64,000 nt of DNA from the NCBI RefSeq assembly GCF_030418455.1, contig NZ_JAUHPW010000007.1:1-64000 (forward strand), written 5' to 3'. The notes under the pieces are model-generated. The model saw only the letters and a program-made list of their open reading frames with translations. It ran no database searches and was not told where the DNA came from. This DNA comes from Demequina litoralis. GTDB lineage: Bacteria > Actinomycetota > Actinomycetes > Actinomycetales > Demequinaceae. This document shows, piece after piece, positions 28,344-37,317 of this stretch. The position numbers were made by a program, and so were the translations under genes. The first letter of the stretch is position 1, and the number at the start of each line of letters is the position of its first letter.

Positions 28344-28363
28344 GCCGGAGCGACCGCTCCGGC
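28344..28363. terminator. Hairpin between convergent genes
   Basis: GCCGGAGC (28344-28351) pairs with GCTCCGGC (28356-28363) around a GACC-type loop. It lies between the stops of the GGDEF-EAL and CapA-like genes and could serve both. Confidence 0.65.
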
Positions 28364-28395
28364 CATGGGACCGATGCGGGGGCGAGTCCTCGGCG

Positions 28396-29745
28396 CTACG
28401 TCGCGGACGGCGTCCGCGGCACGACGACCACCTCGTCGGCGAGCGGCTCCACCGGACGCTTGCGCATCGGCGCCTCGTCGCCCACCGCGTCGCGCACCGC
28501 CGCGAGACGGCTGCCCACCTCCCCGGCGGACAGCGTCCCGACTCCGTCACGGATGTCCGTGAGCACGTGCACGGCATGCCGGGCGAGGCGGTCGACCGTC
28601 GTGCCGTACCAGGCGGCGTCGACCTCGACGGCGCCGTCCGGGTCCACCGTGAACGTCGCCGACAGCAGCACGCCGTTCGTCGTGGCGGCCACGCAGCACT
28701 GGGTCCCCTGATTGGACAGGAAGTTGCCGAGCCCGAAGGCCGTCCACATGCCCTCGCCCGTCGGGCCGCCGGGGAGCAGCTCGATCGGCTGGGGCACGTG
28801 CGCATGGTGGCCGACGTAGAGGTCCACCTGCCCCGACTCCGCGATCTGCGTCGCGATCGACCGTTGCGCGTCGGTGGGCTCCGTGCGGTACTCGACGCAG
28901 CAGTGGACGGAGGCGATGACCACGTCGGCGCCCTGCTTGCGGGCCTGACGGGCGGCCGCGATGATCGGCCCCGCGTCCGCATCGTCCGCATCGAAGAGGT
29001 CGACCTGCCAGGGGGACGCCACGGGCATGCCGTTGGTGCCGTACGAGAAGCTGATGTTGGCCACGGTGACGGTGCGGTCGCCGGAGGTCACCTCGTACAT
29101 CGCGGTGGAGGCGGCCTCCTTCTTCGTGCGCGCGGAACCGGAGTGCTGGAGTCCCGCCGCGTCGAAGGCGTCCAGGGTCGCCTCGACGCCCGCGGTGCCG
29201 CGGTCGACCGTGTGGTTCGACGCGGTCGAGCACCCGTCCCAGCCCACCTTGCCGAGGTCCCTCACCAGCTGCTTCGGCGCGGAGAACAGCGGGTATCCCG
29301 ACGGCGCGACCCCGGCCGGCGAGACCGGCACCTCCATGTGGCACAGCGCGAGGTCGGCGCCCGCGACGTAGCGCTCGACGCCCTTCATCAGCGCCGCGAA
29401 GTCGTAGCCGTCCGCGGTCCGCGCGGAGTCGTTGACCGGCGTGTGCGGGAGCACGTCCCCGGCCGCGACCAGCGTGAACTGCACCGGCTGCGGCTCGGGT
29501 TCGGGCTCGACCGTGGCGGACGGGCTCGGTGCGGGAGAGGACGATGCGGCGGGTACGGGCGACGCATCGTCCGCCTCGACCGCCGCCACGGGGGAGGCGA
29601 CGGGCGGCGCCTCGGCGGCCTCCCGGAGGTCGCGCGCACCCATCAGCCCGGCGGCGGCGCCCGCCACGAGCGCGACGGCCGCCACGGCGACGAGGCGGGT
29701 CGCGCCCGGCGTGCGGGCATGGCCGGGACGGTCGCGACGGGGCAT
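28396..29745 (-). CDS. CapA-family (poly-gamma-glutamate synthesis type) exported metallophosphatase-like protein
   Basis: This is a 449-residue protein. A basic N-terminus with one membrane helix (about residues 17-36) and a Pro/Ser/Glu-rich linker are followed by a CapA calcineurin-like domain. That domain has LVAAGDVLPH, the catalytic SNHTVDRG, ASVHCC, VGHHAHVPQ and FGLGNFLSNQ. Family members are linked to polyglutamate capsule production, but many actinobacterial copies are solitary with unknown role, and no capB/capC genes are nearby. The start is ATG at 29745; an earlier ATG at 29796 would add 17 arginine-rich residues. It is inserted between the ftsK and pgsA genes on the opposite strand. 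Confidence 0.85.
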   Translation of the reverse strand: MPRRDRPGHARTPGATRLVAVAAVALVAGAAAGLMGARDLREAAEAPPVASPVAAVEADDASPVPAASSSPAPSPSATVEPEPEPQPVQFTLVAAGDVLPHTPVNDSARTADGYDFAALMKGVERYVAGADLALCHMEVPVSPAGVAPSGYPLFSAPKQLVRDLGKVGWDGCSTASNHTVDRGTAGVEATLDAFDAAGLQHSGSARTKKEAASTAMYEVTSGDRTVTVANISFSYGTNGMPVASPWQVDLFDADDADAGPIIAAARQARKQGADVVIASVHCCVEYRTEPTDAQRSIATQIAESGQVDLYVGHHAHVPQPIELLPGGPTGEGMWTAFGLGNFLSNQGTQCCVAATTNGVLLSATFTVDPDGAVEVDAAWYGTTVDRLARHAVHVLTDIRDGVGTLSAGEVGSRLAAVRDAVGDEAPMRKRPVEPLADEVVVVPRTPSAT

Positions 29746-29816
29746 GCGTCCAGTATCCCGGCACCTCCGACCCCCGGAACGCCACCGCTCCGGCATCGGC
29801 GCGACCTCGCGCGCAT

Positions 29817-29828
29817 TAAGGTGTGTGC
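29817..29828 (+). promoter_or_regulatory. Leaderless promoter of pgsA
   Basis: TAAGGT at 29817-29822 ends six bases before the GTG at 29829. This spacing decides the start over the GTG at 29823. Confidence 0.5.
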
Positions 29829-30398
29829 GTGACCTCCGCAGTTCCCAACGTGCTGACCGTCGCGCGCCTCATCATGGTGCCGGTGGTGCTCGTCCTGCTC
29901 GCGCTCGACGCGGGCGAGGAGGGGCCGCTCCGGTGGTGGGCCCTCGTGCTGTTCATGATCGCGGCCGCCACGGACTTCTTCGACGGCTACCTCGCGCGCC
30001 GCTGGGGCGTGGTGAGCCCGTTCGGCAAGCTCGCCGACCCCATCGCCGACAAGGCGCTCGTGCTCGGCGTGCTGGCGGTGCTCGTCGTGGTCGACGGGAT
30101 CCCGTGGTGGCCGGTCGCCATCATCGCGGTGCGCGAGCTGTGGGTGACCGTCGGCAGGCTGCTCGTCGCGGCCGGCACCGTCATCCCCGCCTCGCCCGGC
30201 GGCAAGGCCAAGACGATGGCGCAGCTCCTCGCGATCTGGCTGTACCTCATCCCCGGGATGCCCTCGTGGGTGGACTCCGCGGCCTGGTGGGTGCTGCTCG
30301 TCGCGACGGCGCTCGCGCTCGTCACCGGCGTCGACTACACCGTGAAGATCGTGCGGGCGGCGCGCGCCCAGCGCGCCGGGGGCCATGCCGCTGCCTGA
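29829..30398 (+). CDS. pgsA: CDP-diacylglycerol-glycerol-3-phosphate phosphatidyltransferase
   Basis: This is a membrane enzyme of phosphatidylglycerol synthesis (189 residues, about five helices). The complete CDP-alcohol phosphotransferase signature D-x2-DG-x2-AR-x8-G-x3-D-x3-D is seen in DFFDGYLARRWGV through LADPIADK. GTG at 29829 is taken as the start because a -10 box lies six bases upstream; GTG at 29823 would add two residues. The cinA gene starts 14 bases before its stop. The pgsA-cinA-clgR order is conserved in actinobacteria. Confidence 0.92.
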   Translation: MTSAVPNVLTVARLIMVPVVLVLLALDAGEEGPLRWWALVLFMIAAATDFFDGYLARRWGVVSPFGKLADPIADKALVLGVLAVLVVVDGIPWWPVAIIAVRELWVTVGRLLVAAGTVIPASPGGKAKTMAQLLAIWLYLIPGMPSWVDSAAWWVLLVATALALVTGVDYTVKIVRAARAQRAGGHAAA

Positions 30399-30867
30399 CG
30401 AGGTGATCGCCAGGCTGCGCGAGCGCGGCGCGTCGATCGCGACCGCCGAGTCGCTCACGGGCGGGGCGGTGTGCTCGGCGCTCATCGCGGTGCCGGGCGC
30501 CTCGACCGTGGTGCGCGGCGGCATCGTCGCGTACACCCCGGCGATGAAGGCACGGCTGCTCGGCGTCGACCCGGACCTCATCCGCGAGGCCGGGGTCGTG
30601 TCCGACGCGGTCGCCGGGGCGATGGCCCGCGGCGTGCGCGAGGCGACCGGCGCGACGCTGGGCGTGGCGACCACCGGGGTGGCGGGTCCCGAGCCGCACG
30701 ACGGCGCTCCCGTGGGCCGCGTGCACGTGGCCGTCGCGGGTCCGGCGGGGGAGTCCACCACACGCCTCGACCTTCCCGGCGACCGTGCCGCGGTGCGCTC
30801 CGGAACCGTGGACGCCGCCCTCGCGCTGGTCCTCTCGTCCCTTGCGGCAGATGTCACATTGCTGTAA
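30385..30867 (+). CDS. cinA: CinA C-terminal family protein (nicotinamide-nucleotide amidase)
   Basis: This 160-residue protein comprises only the C-terminal amidase domain of CinA; the N-terminal molybdopterin-like COG1058 domain is absent, as is usual in actinobacteria. Motifs include [37 protein letters not shown], and [18 protein letters not shown]. The enzyme deamidates nicotinamide mononucleotide in pyridine-nucleotide salvage. It overlaps pgsA by 14 bases. In other bacteria CinA is linked to competence and recA; only its position two genes upstream of recA recalls that. Confidence 0.9.
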   Translation: MPLPDEVIARLRERGASIATAESLTGGAVCSALIAVPGASTVVRGGIVAYTPAMKARLLGVDPDLIREAGVVSDAVAGAMARGVREATGATLGVATTGVAGPEPHDGAPVGRVHVAVAGPAGESTTRLDLPGDRAAVRSGTVDAALALVLSSLAADVTLL

Positions 30868-30958
30868 CCCCTCCGCGACCGGGGCGGAACAAGGGTGGGG
30901 TATGGTGCGTTGTGTCAGCATGGACAAGGGACGCATGACGACGATGAGGGGAGGGCGC

Positions 30959-31270
30959 ATGCCTGTGCTTCGCAACGAGATCGGCGAGGTTCTGCGCGAC
31001 GCGCGCCTGACGCAGGGCAAGACCCTGCGCGACGTCTCCTCCGGAGCGCGCGTGTCCCTGGGCTACCTCTCCGAGGTCGAGCGCGGGCAGAAGGAGGCCT
31101 CCTCCGAGCTCCTCGCCTCGATCTGCGATGCGCTGGACCTGCCCATGTCGACCATCCTGCGCGAGGTCTCCGACCGGTTCGCGCACGCCGAGTCCCTCAC
31201 CGACGTGCCCGTCATGCCGTCGATCCCCGACACGGTGCCCGAGCTGCTCAGCTCGATGCGCTCCCGCTAG
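30959..31270 (+). CDS. clgR: ClgR-like helix-turn-helix regulator
   Basis: This 103-residue XRE-type regulator has a helix-turn-helix at about residues 8-62 ([20 protein letters not shown], then [20 protein letters not shown]). These segments match the ClgR family, which activates clp protease and stress genes in actinobacteria. ATG at 30959 is preceded by GAGGGGAGGG. Upstream in-frame ATGs (30920 and others) would add up to 13 residues. The position between cinA and DUF3046-recA is the canonical one. Its target boxes were not identified here. Confidence 0.88.
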   Translation: MPVLRNEIGEVLRDARLTQGKTLRDVSSGARVSLGYLSEVERGQKEASSELLASICDALDLPMSTILREVSDRFAHAESLTDVPVMPSIPDTVPELLSSMRSR

Positions 31271-31274
31271 GGAC

Positions 31275-31508
31275 GTGCGGCTCAGCGAGTTCTGGTCCCT
31301 GGCCGACGCGGTCTTCGGACCCGCGTACTCCCGCACGCTCGCGCGCGAGCTCGCGCTCGACGGCGTCGACTCGCTCACGCCGGTCGCGGCGATCGAGGCC
31401 GGGGTCGCCCCGCGCGACGTGTGGCACGCCTGGTGCGAGCAGATGGACGTGCCCGTCGACCGCCGCGACGGGGGCGACCGCGAGCGGATGGTCCCCCCGC
31501 CCCGCTGA
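31275..31508 (+). CDS. DUF3046 protein
   Basis: A 77-residue small cytoplasmic protein from GTG at 31275 (MRLSEFWSLADAVFG), with the family's WHAWCEQMDVP-like C-terminus. It lies four bases after clgR and just before recA, the standard position in actinobacteria. Function is unknown. A hairpin terminator follows its stop by two bases. Confidence 0.85.
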   Translation: MRLSEFWSLADAVFGPAYSRTLARELALDGVDSLTPVAAIEAGVAPRDVWHAWCEQMDVPVDRRDGGDRERMVPPPR

Positions 31509-31510
31509 GC

Positions 31511-31536
31511 CGACACGCCCGGGCGGCGTGTCGTTT
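31511..31536 (+). terminator. Terminator after DUF3046
   Basis: CGACACGCC (31511-31519) pairs with GGCGTGTCG (31525-31533) and is followed by TTT. It isolates the recA promoter from the clgR unit. Confidence 0.85.
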
Positions 31537-31540
31537 CCCT

Positions 31541-31556
31541 TCGAACAGTTGTTCGA
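31541..31556. promoter_or_regulatory. LexA (SOS) box of recA
   Basis: TCGAACAGTTGTTCGA is a perfect 16-base palindrome fitting the Gram-positive/actinobacterial consensus CGAAC-N4-GTTCG. It abuts a TATACC -10-like hexamer at 31557-31562, so LexA binding would block the recA promoter. Confidence 0.92.
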
Positions 31557-31581
31557 TATACCGTGATCCCCAGGACGCCGC

Positions 31582-31621
31582 GCGACGGCGGCGCCTCCCC
31601 AGGGAGGGCCGGCGCCGTCGC
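31582..31621 (+). promoter_or_regulatory. Hairpin in the recA leader
   Basis: GCGACGGCG (31582-31590) pairs with CGCCGTCGC (31613-31621), with an inner CCTCCC/GGGAGG stem. It lies in the ~125-base leader between the SOS promoter and recA. A second -10-like TAGCGT lies downstream near 31638. Its role (mRNA stability or attenuation) is unknown. Confidence 0.5.
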
Positions 31622-31694
31622 GATGTCGGAGGGTCGGCGTAGCGTCGTCCTCGACACACGGCAGACCAGCCACGGATGGATGTGAGGAAGCGAC

Positions 31695-32780
31695 ATGGCA
31701 GCAGCAGCGGACCGCAGCAAGGCCCTCGAGGCGGCGCTCGGACAGATCGACCGCCAGTTTGGCAAGGGCTCGGCCATGCGCCTCGGCGAGCAGCAGCGCG
31801 TCGCGGTGGAGGCCATCCCCACGAGCGCCCTCGCGCTCGACATCGCGCTCGGCATCGGCGGTCTCCCGCGGGGTCGCATCGTCGAGGTCTACGGCCCCGA
31901 GTCCTCCGGTAAGACCACCGTCGCGCTCCACGCCGTCGCGAACATGCAGAAGGCCGGCGGCACCGCGGCGTTCATCGACGCCGAGCACGCGCTCGACCCG
32001 GAGTACGCCAAGAAGCTCGGCGTCGACACCGACAACCTCATCGTGTCGCAGCCGGACACGGGCGAGCAGGCCCTCGAGATCGCGGACATCCTGGTCCGCT
32101 CGGGCGGCATCGACATCCTCGTCATCGACTCCGTCGCGGCGCTCGTGCCCAAGGCCGAGATCGAGGGCGAGATGGGCGACAGCCACGTCGGCCTCCAGGC
32201 CCGCCTCATGTCGCAGGCGCTGCGCAAGATCACGGGTGCGCTCAACACGACCGGCACCACCGCGATCTTCATCAACCAGCTCCGCGAGAAGATCGGCGTG
32301 TTCTTCGGCAGCCCCGAGACCACCACGGGTGGAAAGGCGCTGAAGTTCTACGCCTCGGTCCGCCTCGACGTGCGTCGCATCGAGACGCTCAAGGAGGGCA
32401 CCGAGCCCGTCGGCAACCGCACCCGCGTCAAGGTGGTCAAGAACAAGATGGCCCCGCCGTTCAAGCAGGCCGAGTTCGACATCCTCTACGGCCAGGGCAT
32501 CTCGCGCGAGGGCGGCATCATCGACCTCGGCGTCGAGCACGGCTTCGTCAAGAAGTCGGGCGCCTGGTACACGTACGAGGGCGACCAGCTGGGCCAGGGC
32601 AAGGAGAACGCCCGCAAGTTCCTCAAGGACAACCCGCAGCTCGCGGACGAGATCGAGCGCAAGGTCAAGACCAAGCTCGGTGTCGGCGTCCCGGCCGGCG
32701 AGGAGAGCCAGGAGGTCCCCGAGCCCGAGGCGGCCGCCGCGCCCGCCCGCGGCAAGAAGGACCGTGGCGCCGACTTCTAG
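31695..32780 (+). CDS. recA: Recombinase A
   Basis: RecA is the homologous-recombination ATPase and SOS co-protease. It has 361 residues: a short N-terminal helix, an ATPase core with Walker [10 protein letters not shown] (about residues 66-74), [11 protein letters not shown], loop L2 with [20 protein letters not shown], and a C-terminal domain with an acidic/Lys tail ([12 protein letters not shown]). There is no intein. GAGGAAG precedes the ATG. It is regulated by the LexA box 140 bases upstream. recX follows after three bases, then rny, miaB and miaA on the same strand. Confidence 0.98.
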   Translation: MAAAADRSKALEAALGQIDRQFGKGSAMRLGEQQRVAVEAIPTSALALDIALGIGGLPRGRIVEVYGPESSGKTTVALHAVANMQKAGGTAAFIDAEHALDPEYAKKLGVDTDNLIVSQPDTGEQALEIADILVRSGGIDILVIDSVAALVPKAEIEGEMGDSHVGLQARLMSQALRKITGALNTTGTTAIFINQLREKIGVFFGSPETTTGGKALKFYASVRLDVRRIETLKEGTEPVGNRTRVKVVKNKMAPPFKQAEFDILYGQGISREGGIIDLGVEHGFVKKSGAWYTYEGDQLGQGKENARKFLKDNPQLADEIERKVKTKLGVGVPAGEESQEVPEPEAAAAPARGKKDRGADF

Positions 32781-32783
32781 GCC

Positions 32784-33338
32784 ATGACGGAGCTGTCCGA
32801 GACCCCGCGCGGGCGGCGTCGCAACCGACGCGCGCACGCGCGGGACCAGGCCCCCGAGCCCATCACCGACCCGGAGAAGGCGCGGGAGATCGCGCTCGGG
32901 ATCCTCACCCGCGCGTCCCGGTCCACCGCCCAGCTGCGGGACGGGCTCGTCGCCAAGCACGTGGTCCCCGACCTCGCGGACGCGATCGTCGAACGCTACG
33001 TCGAGGTGGGGCTCGTGGACGATGCGGGCCTCGCCGCCACCATCGTCCGCACCCGCCACGCGGAGCGCGGCCAGTCCCGGCGCGCCATCCGCGTCGAGCT
33101 CGCGCGCAAGGGCTTCGACGAGGACGCCATCGGGTCCGCGCTCGACCAGATCGACGACGACGACGAGCGCGAGCGCGCCGCCGCGCTCGCCCGGCGCCGC
33201 TGGGACCAGCTCGCCGCGCACCCCGTCGACGTGCGGGAGCGCCGCGTCGTGGCGATGCTCGGCCGCAAGGGATACTCGAGTTCTCTCGCTTTCGCCCTCG
33301 TGAAACACTTGCGGGATGCCGATAGCGAGGATGACTAG
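32784..33338 (+). CDS. recX: Regulatory protein RecX
   Basis: This 184-residue modulator of RecA filaments has three-helix RecX repeats: AREIALGILTRASRSTAQLR with FVEVGLVDD-like segments (VERYVEVGLVDDAGLAATIV), then RRAIRVELARKGFDEDAIGSA. The N-terminal ~35 residues are basic and non-conserved. It starts three bases after the recA stop, so it is co-expressed and SOS-induced with recA. Confidence 0.93.
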   Translation: MTELSETPRGRRRNRRAHARDQAPEPITDPEKAREIALGILTRASRSTAQLRDGLVAKHVVPDLADAIVERYVEVGLVDDAGLAATIVRTRHAERGQSRRAIRVELARKGFDEDAIGSALDQIDDDDERERAAALARRRWDQLAAHPVDVRERRVVAMLGRKGYSSSLAFALVKHLRDADSEDD

Positions 33339-33365
33339 TCTCGCGCGACACGGAAGGAGCGGCCG

Positions 33366-34826
33366 GTGGGGCAGACCCTGACGATCCTGGTGCTCCTCGG
33401 CGCCAGCCTCGTCGCGCTGCTGCTGGTCGTGTTCGCCCGGCGCGAGGCGACCGCCGAGCGTGAGGCGGGCCGCCGCGAGGTCGAGCAGCTGCGCCAGGAC
33501 GCGCAGGCGCGCCTCGCGGACGCGAAGCGGCGCGAGGATCTCGCCCATGAGCGCGAGAAGGAGGTCGCGAGCGACCACCGTCACGCGCAGCAGTACGCGC
33601 GCCTGCTCGAGGAGCGTGCCGCGGTCGTCGTGCGCGACGAGAAGCGGCTCGCGGCGGACCGCGCCCGCATCGCCCAGGACCGTGCCAAGGCGCTCGCCGA
33701 GGTCGCGCAGACCACGCCCGAGGAGGCGCGGGCCGAGCTCGTCGCGGAGATCGTCGACGCCGCCCGCCACGACGCCGAGGTCAAGCTCCGCCGTCTCGAG
33801 CGCCGTACCCAGGCCGCCGCGGACAAGCGGGCCCGGGAGATCCTCGTCGAGGCGATGCAGCGCCAAGCCGCCGCATCGTCCGCCGAGCACGCCACCACGT
33901 GGATCGACCTGCCGAGCGACGAGATGAAGGGCCGCATCATCGGCCGCGAGGGGCGCAACATCCGCGCCTTCGAGGCGCTCACCGGCGTCACCGTGCTCGT
34001 GGAGGAGGGCGTCGACGCCGTCCAGTTGTCGAGCTTCGACCCCGAGCGTCGCGAGATCGCCGAGGTCACCCTCAACGCGCTCGTCGAGGACGGCCGCATC
34101 CAGCCCCAGCGGGTCGAGGCAGCGTACGCCCGCGCCGTGGCCGGGGCCTTCCAGCGCCACCGCGCCGCCGGTCTCGACGCGCTCACGGAGGCCGGCGTCT
34201 CGGGGGTCCCGTCGGAGATCGTCGACGTGCTCGGCAAGCTCCGCCTGCGCACCTCCTACGGGCAGAACGTGCTCGCGCACCTCGTGGAGACCTCGCAGAT
34301 GGCCGCCGACATCGCCGCCGCGCTCGGCGCGGACGTCGACCTCGCCCGCCGCGGTGCGCTGTTCCACGACCTCGGCAAGGCGTTCACCCACGAGCAGCCC
34401 GGCACCCACGCGGCCCTGGGCGCGCGGTTCCTGGCCGAGCACGGCGAGGACGCGCTCGTCGTCAACGCGGTGTCCGCGCACCACGACGAGGTCCCGCAGG
34501 AGTCGCTCGAGGCCGTCATCGTGCAGGTCGCGGACGCCCTGTCCGCTGCCCGGCCGGGCGCGCGGCGCGAGGACCTCGACTCCTACATCAACCGTATGGA
34601 GAACCTCGAGAAGCTGGTGCTCGAGCACCACGGCGTCACGCGCGTGCTCGCGATGGCGGCGGGGCGCGAGGTGCGCGTCATCGTCGAGCCCGAGGAGATC
34701 GACGACGAGGGGACCCAGGCGCTGGCGCGTACAATTGCTGAGCACATCAGCAAGGACTTCACCTTCCCCGGAGAGATCAAGGTGACGGTGATCCGCGAAC
34801 TACGGGCGGATGCCGTCGCAGGTTAG
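33366..34826 (+). CDS. rny: Ribonuclease Y
   Basis: RNase Y is a membrane-anchored endoribonuclease that initiates mRNA decay. It has 486 residues: an N-terminal helix (about residues 4-24), a long charged coiled coil (about 25-160), a KH domain with GRIIGREGRNIRAFE near 190, and an HD domain with the metal motif HDLGKA near residue 336. A conserved C-terminal domain ends FPGEIKVTVIRELRADAVAG. GGAAGGAG precedes GTG at 33366. It lies between recX and miaB and is probably transcribed with recA. RNase Y is patchy in actinobacteria, where RNase E/G is the commoner initiator. A genome carrying RNase Y and RNase J may use the Bacillus-like route. Confidence 0.95.
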   Translation: MGQTLTILVLLGASLVALLLVVFARREATAEREAGRREVEQLRQDAQARLADAKRREDLAHEREKEVASDHRHAQQYARLLEERAAVVVRDEKRLAADRARIAQDRAKALAEVAQTTPEEARAELVAEIVDAARHDAEVKLRRLERRTQAAADKRAREILVEAMQRQAAASSAEHATTWIDLPSDEMKGRIIGREGRNIRAFEALTGVTVLVEEGVDAVQLSSFDPERREIAEVTLNALVEDGRIQPQRVEAAYARAVAGAFQRHRAAGLDALTEAGVSGVPSEIVDVLGKLRLRTSYGQNVLAHLVETSQMAADIAAALGADVDLARRGALFHDLGKAFTHEQPGTHAALGARFLAEHGEDALVVNAVSAHHDEVPQESLEAVIVQVADALSAARPGARREDLDSYINRMENLEKLVLEHHGVTRVLAMAAGREVRVIVEPEEIDDEGTQALARTIAEHISKDFTFPGEIKVTVIRELRADAVAG

Positions 34827-34829
34827 AGC

Positions 34830-36335
34830 ATGACCCAGACTTCCCTCGCACCCACGTACCTCGTCAGGACGCTCGGGTGCCAGATGAACGTGCACGACTC
34901 GGAGCACATGGCCGGCCTCCTCGAGGGCGCCGGGTACTCTGCCGCACCCGCGGGCGCCGACGTCGCCGACGTCGTCGTCATCAACACGTGCGCGGTGCGC
35001 GAGAACGCCGCGACCCGCCTGTACGGCAACCTCGGCCAGCTCGCGGCGGTCAAGGCGCAGCGCCCTGGCATGCAGATCGCCGTCGGCGGCTGCCTCGCCC
35101 AGAAGGACCGCGGCGAGATCGTCAACCGCGCCCCGTGGGTCGACGTCGTGTTCGGCACCCACAACATCGACGTGCTGCCCGCGCTCCTCGAGCGCGCGCG
35201 CCACAACGCCGAGGCGCAGGTCGAGATCGAGGAGTCGCTCAAGGTCTTCCCGTCGACGCTGCCCTCGCGCCGCGACGCGATCGCTTCCGGCTGGGTGTCC
35301 ATCTCGGTCGGCTGCAACAACACGTGCACGTTCTGCATCGTGCCGTCGCTGCGCGGCAAGGAGCGCGACCGTCGCCCCGGCGAGATCCTCGCCGAGGTCG
35401 AGGCGCTCGTGTCGCAGGGCGCCGTCGAGGTCACCCTGCTGGGGCAGAACGTCAACTCGTACGGCGTCGAGTTCGGCGACCGCGGCGCCTTCGCCAAGCT
35501 GCTGCGGGCCTGCGGGGAGATCGACGGGCTCGAGCGCGTGCGGTTCACGTCGCCTCACCCCGCCGCGTTCACGGACGACGTCATCCACGCCATGGCCGAG
35601 ACCCCCACCGTCATGCCCAGCCTCCACATGCCGCTGCAGTCGGGCTCGGACAAGGTGCTGCGCGCGATGCGCCGCTCCTACCGGTCGGAGCGCTTCCTCG
35701 GCATCATTGACCGGGTCCGTGCCGCGATGCCGCACGCCGCGATCACCACCGACATCATCGTGGGCTTCCCCGGCGAGACCGAGGAGGACTTCCAGGAGAC
35801 GCTGCGGGTCGTCGAGGCCTCGCGCTTCACCTCGGCGTTCACGTTCCAGTACTCGCCGCGTCCCGGCACCCCCGCCTACGACCTCGAGCCGCTGCCCAAG
35901 GCCGTCGTGCAGGAGCGCTTCGAGCGGCTCGTCGCGCTCCAGGAGCGCCTCACCCTCGAGGACTCGCAGGCGCTCGTCGGCCGCGACCTCGAGCTGCTCG
36001 TGCTCGACTCCGGCGGTCGCAAGGACGGCGAGTCCGCGCGCCTGTCGGGTCGCGAGCCCGGCAACCGCCTCGTGCACTTCGCGGTGCCCGAGGGCGCCGA
36101 GGTGCCGCGTCCGGGCGACATGGTGGGCGTGCGTGTCACCCACGGCGCCCCGCACCACCTCCTCGCGGACTCGGGTCTCGAGGGCGGCCCCTACGCGGTC
36201 CGGCGCACCCGTGCCGGCGACGCGTGGGACGCGGCCCAGGGCGGCGACCACGACCACGGCGGTTCGTGCGGCACCGGCGGCGGTGCCCCGGCGGGCCCCG
36301 TCGGCCTCGGCATCCCGACGCTGCGCGGCGCGTGA
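34830..36335 (+). CDS. miaB: tRNA-2-methylthio-N6-dimethylallyladenosine synthase
   Basis: MiaB is a radical-SAM methylthiotransferase that adds the 2-methylthio group to i6A37 of tRNA. It has 501 residues: an N-terminal UPF0004 domain with its three cluster cysteines (TLGCQMN, NTCAVRE, GGCLAQ), a radical-[11 protein letters not shown] motif (C162, C166, C169), and a TRAM domain near residues 370-440. A non-conserved Gly/His-rich tail contains [15 protein letters not shown] and may bind metal or be disordered. ATG at 34830. The stop overlaps the miaA start (GTGA); MiaA makes its substrate, so the pair form a pathway unit. Confidence 0.97.
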   Translation: MTQTSLAPTYLVRTLGCQMNVHDSEHMAGLLEGAGYSAAPAGADVADVVVINTCAVRENAATRLYGNLGQLAAVKAQRPGMQIAVGGCLAQKDRGEIVNRAPWVDVVFGTHNIDVLPALLERARHNAEAQVEIEESLKVFPSTLPSRRDAIASGWVSISVGCNNTCTFCIVPSLRGKERDRRPGEILAEVEALVSQGAVEVTLLGQNVNSYGVEFGDRGAFAKLLRACGEIDGLERVRFTSPHPAAFTDDVIHAMAETPTVMPSLHMPLQSGSDKVLRAMRRSYRSERFLGIIDRVRAAMPHAAITTDIIVGFPGETEEDFQETLRVVEASRFTSAFTFQYSPRPGTPAYDLEPLPKAVVQERFERLVALQERLTLEDSQALVGRDLELLVLDSGGRKDGESARLSGREPGNRLVHFAVPEGAEVPRPGDMVGVRVTHGAPHHLLADSGLEGGPYAVRRTRAGDAWDAAQGGDHDHGGSCGTGGGAPAGPVGLGIPTLRGA

Positions 36336-37303
36336 CCACCGCGGGGCCCGGCGCCGCGCGGGACGATGCGCCGGTGATCGTCGCCGTCGTCGGCGCCACC
36401 GCGACCGGCAAGTCGGCGATCAGCCTCGACCTCGCCGAGTCGCTCGGCGGCGAGGTCGTCAACGCGGACTCCATGCAGTTCTACCGCGGCATGGACATCG
36501 GCACCGCGAAGCTGCCGGTGGCCGAGCGCCGGGGGATCCCGCACCGCCAGCTCGACATGCTCGACGTGCACGAGGACGCGTCGGTCGCACGCTTCCAGGA
36601 GGAGGCCCGCGCCGACATCGCCGCGATCCATGCGCGGGGCCGCCGCGCGATCGTGGTCGGCGGCTCCGGCCTGTACCTGCGCGCGCTGCTGGACCGCTTC
36701 GAGTTCCCCGGCACCGACCCGGAGCTGCGCGCCGCGCTCGAGGCCAGGGCGGAGGAGGAGGGCCCAGGCGTCCTCCACCGCGAGCTCGCCGCGCTCGACC
36801 CCGAGGCCGCCGCGAAGATCCCCTCCCAGAACGTCAAGCGGCTCGTGCGCGCGCTCGAGATCATCGCGCTGACCGGCTCGACCCAGAGCTCGCTGCCGCG
36901 CCACGAGTACCAGGCGCCCGCCCTGACGATCGCGCTCGACCTGCCGTACGAGCTGCTCGACCCGCGCATCGACGCCCGCGTCGACGCGATGTGGGAGCAC
37001 GGGCTGGTCGACGAGGTGCGCGCGCTCGAGACCCGCGGCCTGCGCGAGGGCGTCACCGCGCGCCGCGCCGTCGGTTACGCCGAGACGCTGCGCCACCTCG
37101 ACGGCGAGCTCGACGCCGCCGAGACCCGTGCGCTCATCGCGCAGCACACGCGACGCCTCGCCCGGAAGCAGGCGCAGTGGTTCCGGCCCGACCCGCGGGT
37201 GCGCTGGATCGACGCGCCGCGCGACCACGGTGACGTGGCACGCGCGGCCGCCGACGCATCGTCCCTGGTCGCGGCGGCGGATCGGGAGCGCGCCGCGCGC
37301 TGA
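36332..37303 (+). CDS. miaA: tRNA dimethylallyltransferase
   Basis: MiaA transfers the dimethylallyl group to A37 of tRNAs reading UNN codons. It has 323 residues with the P-loop [10 protein letters not shown], the [15 protein letters not shown] segment, and the conserved [11 protein letters not shown]-terminus. GTG at 36332 overlaps the miaB stop; the first ~15 residues (including a GGACGATGCG word encoding DDA) are non-conserved, so a later start cannot be excluded, though none is better placed. It is translationally coupled to miaB. Confidence 0.95.
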   Translation: MTTAGPGAARDDAPVIVAVVGATATGKSAISLDLAESLGGEVVNADSMQFYRGMDIGTAKLPVAERRGIPHRQLDMLDVHEDASVARFQEEARADIAAIHARGRRAIVVGGSGLYLRALLDRFEFPGTDPELRAALEARAEEEGPGVLHRELAALDPEAAAKIPSQNVKRLVRALEIIALTGSTQSSLPRHEYQAPALTIALDLPYELLDPRIDARVDAMWEHGLVDEVRALETRGLREGVTARRAVGYAETLRHLDGELDAAETRALIAQHTRRLARKQAQWFRPDPRVRWIDAPRDHGDVARAAADASSLVAAADRERAAR

Positions 37304-37304
37304 C

Positions 37305-37317
37305 TACGCTGGTGGGC
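37305..37317 (+). promoter_or_regulatory. Leaderless promoter of dapF
   Basis: TACGCT at 37305-37310 begins two bases after the miaA stop and ends seven bases before the dapF ATG. It is the same hexamer as at dapB. Confidence 0.55.

Noticed and set aside
30785-30958. Longer clgR reading frame starting before 30959
   Set aside because: The extension overlaps cinA and has no conserved sequence; the strong GAGGGGAGGG site fits ATG 30959.
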